A DNA stretch of 9,190 bases from CAZSPL01 sp964608735. GTDB lineage: Bacteria; JAJVIF01; JAPKYR01; CAZSPL01. The position numbers and the translations under genes were made by a program. Positions 7,524-9,190 of the stretch are shown here, one piece after another. The DNA lies in NCBI GenBank assembly GCA_964608735.1, contig CAZSPL010000165.1, positions 1-9,190 on the forward strand. Direction: 5' to 3'. Under the pieces are notes generated by a model, which saw only the letters and a list, made by a program, of their open reading frames with translations, made no database searches and was not told the origin of the DNA. Position 1 is the stretch's first letter. Each line of letters begins with the position of its first letter.

Positions 7524-8098
7524 CGGGGCAATCGATACTCCGGCACATCAACAAGATACAGTTTCCCCAAGGGTGATTCTATAAACGATTTCGCTTTCAA
7601 CCCCGCCAGACTTAATCCCCTGAACGTTCTGCTTTCGCTCGACCCGGAAATATCACCCGACGCGTCAATTAAATAGTTCATTTCTTTAAGGGCTTCATCG
7701 GATACCCAGAGTGCCCCGAATTCATCAAGCCCTTTTAGCAGCATGTCGAGTCTCTTACCCCTGAGTTTGTCAGTCATCTCCGCGTATGCCTGTCTTCTGA
7801 AAAGTACCAGGTATTGCGTCCTGGCAAAGCCGGTTATCGAAGATTCAAGTATAGCAGGAGCATAGCCACTCGATTCATCTAAAACCATTTCGGCTTCGAC
7901 AAGATATGGGTTCGTTTCCTCCCGCCACCATCGCGCAGGACCCACGATAATGTTATAAGACCAGAGACCGATAACCATAAGGACAAGCGCATACTTTATA
8001 AATCTCCTGCCCGTCGATTTAGTATAAGTCCCGATTATGACAATCATCATCCACCAGAAAACCGCAACAGCGAACAACCTGTAGTGAGCGTGAAACAT
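7520..8098 (-). CDS. C-terminal half of the phase-variable glycosyltransferase, out of frame in this allele
   Basis: An ATG at 8098 gives 192 residues (MFHAHYRLFAV...), but no Shine-Dalgarno precedes it. The same frame is open and protein-like further back to 8179: TSNSSRR, then a membrane helix VLPGLFVSWLFLAAYSSIYV. It is therefore best seen as the detached end of the gene upstream. It carries about three membrane helices (the one just named, FAVAVFWWMMIVIIGTY, and YALVLMVIGLWSYNIIV), then a soluble domain of about 130 residues with YLVEAEMVLDESSGYAP and LDEFGALWVSDEALKEM. That layout matches the C-terminal soluble domains of the plus-strand glycosyltransferases. It ends YLVDVPEYRLPR at the TAA (7522-7520), interlocked with the stop of the convergent gene. 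It is probably not translated by itself when the tract has nine units. Confidence 0.75.
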   Translation of the reverse strand: MFHAHYRLFAVAVFWWMMIVIIGTYTKSTGRRFIKYALVLMVIGLWSYNIIVGPARWWREETNPYLVEAEMVLDESSGYAPAILESSITGFARTQYLVLFRRQAYAEMTDKLRGKRLDMLLKGLDEFGALWVSDEALKEMNYLIDASGDISGSSESRTFRGLSLAGLKAKSFIESPLGKLYLVDVPEYRLPR

Positions 8099-8171
8099 AA
8101 CATATATGGAACTGTATGCCGCGAGAAAAAGCCATGAAACGAACAGCCCTGGCAGAACTCGACGAGATGAA

Positions 8172-9179
<1,008 letters not shown>

Positions 9180-9190
9180 GTGTTCACAAA

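Overview
The window looks like a chromosomal stretch from an uncultured or little-studied bacterium. It is moderately GC-rich (by eye, not counted), it uses AGGA-type ribosome binding sites, a sigma70-like promoter and a classic Rho-independent terminator, and its genes are closely packed. The species cannot be named from the sequence. A secreted beta-helix protein next to several polyprenyl-phosphate-sugar-type glycosyltransferases suggests surface glycan or glycoprotein work, most likely in a bacterium with an outer envelope, but that is inference.

Layout. (1) Bases 1-1216, plus strand: the 3' part of a secreted-type right-handed beta-helix protein, rich in Tyr, Asn, Ser and Gly, closed by a strong hairpin terminator at 1269-1295. 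(2) An extended -10 promoter (about 1358-1366) begins a plus-strand operon of three large GT-C fold membrane glycosyltransferases at 1412-3082, 3211-5301 and 5313-7523. A 35-residue single-pass membrane protein (3098-3205) is packed between the first and second. The gaps are 15, 5 and 11 bases. The second and third enzymes are tandem paralogues whose WDA and TGNP motifs fall at identical residue numbers once the proposed starts are used. (3) On the minus strand, converging on the operon with interlocked stop codons, lies a fourth GT-C-like gene (9179 to 7520). It is split into two reading frames exactly at a perfect tetranucleotide tract, (TCTG)9 followed by TCT (8181-8219).

The main discovery is that fourth gene. 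The two halves (335 codons ending in the repeat, and a membrane plus soluble C-terminal half in another frame) join into one continuous protein of 551 residues if the tract has 8 repeats, or 555 residues with 11. The sequenced allele with 9 repeats is OFF. This is the architecture of a phase-variable (contingency) locus controlled by slipped-strand mispairing, well known for surface-glycan genes of Haemophilus and Neisseria but here in an unfamiliar GT-C enzyme.

Together the genes suggest a cluster that transfers sugars from lipid-linked donors to an exported acceptor (polysaccharide, lipid or protein) on the far side of the inner membrane, with one activity switchable. No nucleotide-sugar synthesis, flippase or carrier-lipid glycosyltransferase gene is in the window, so donor and acceptor are unknown.
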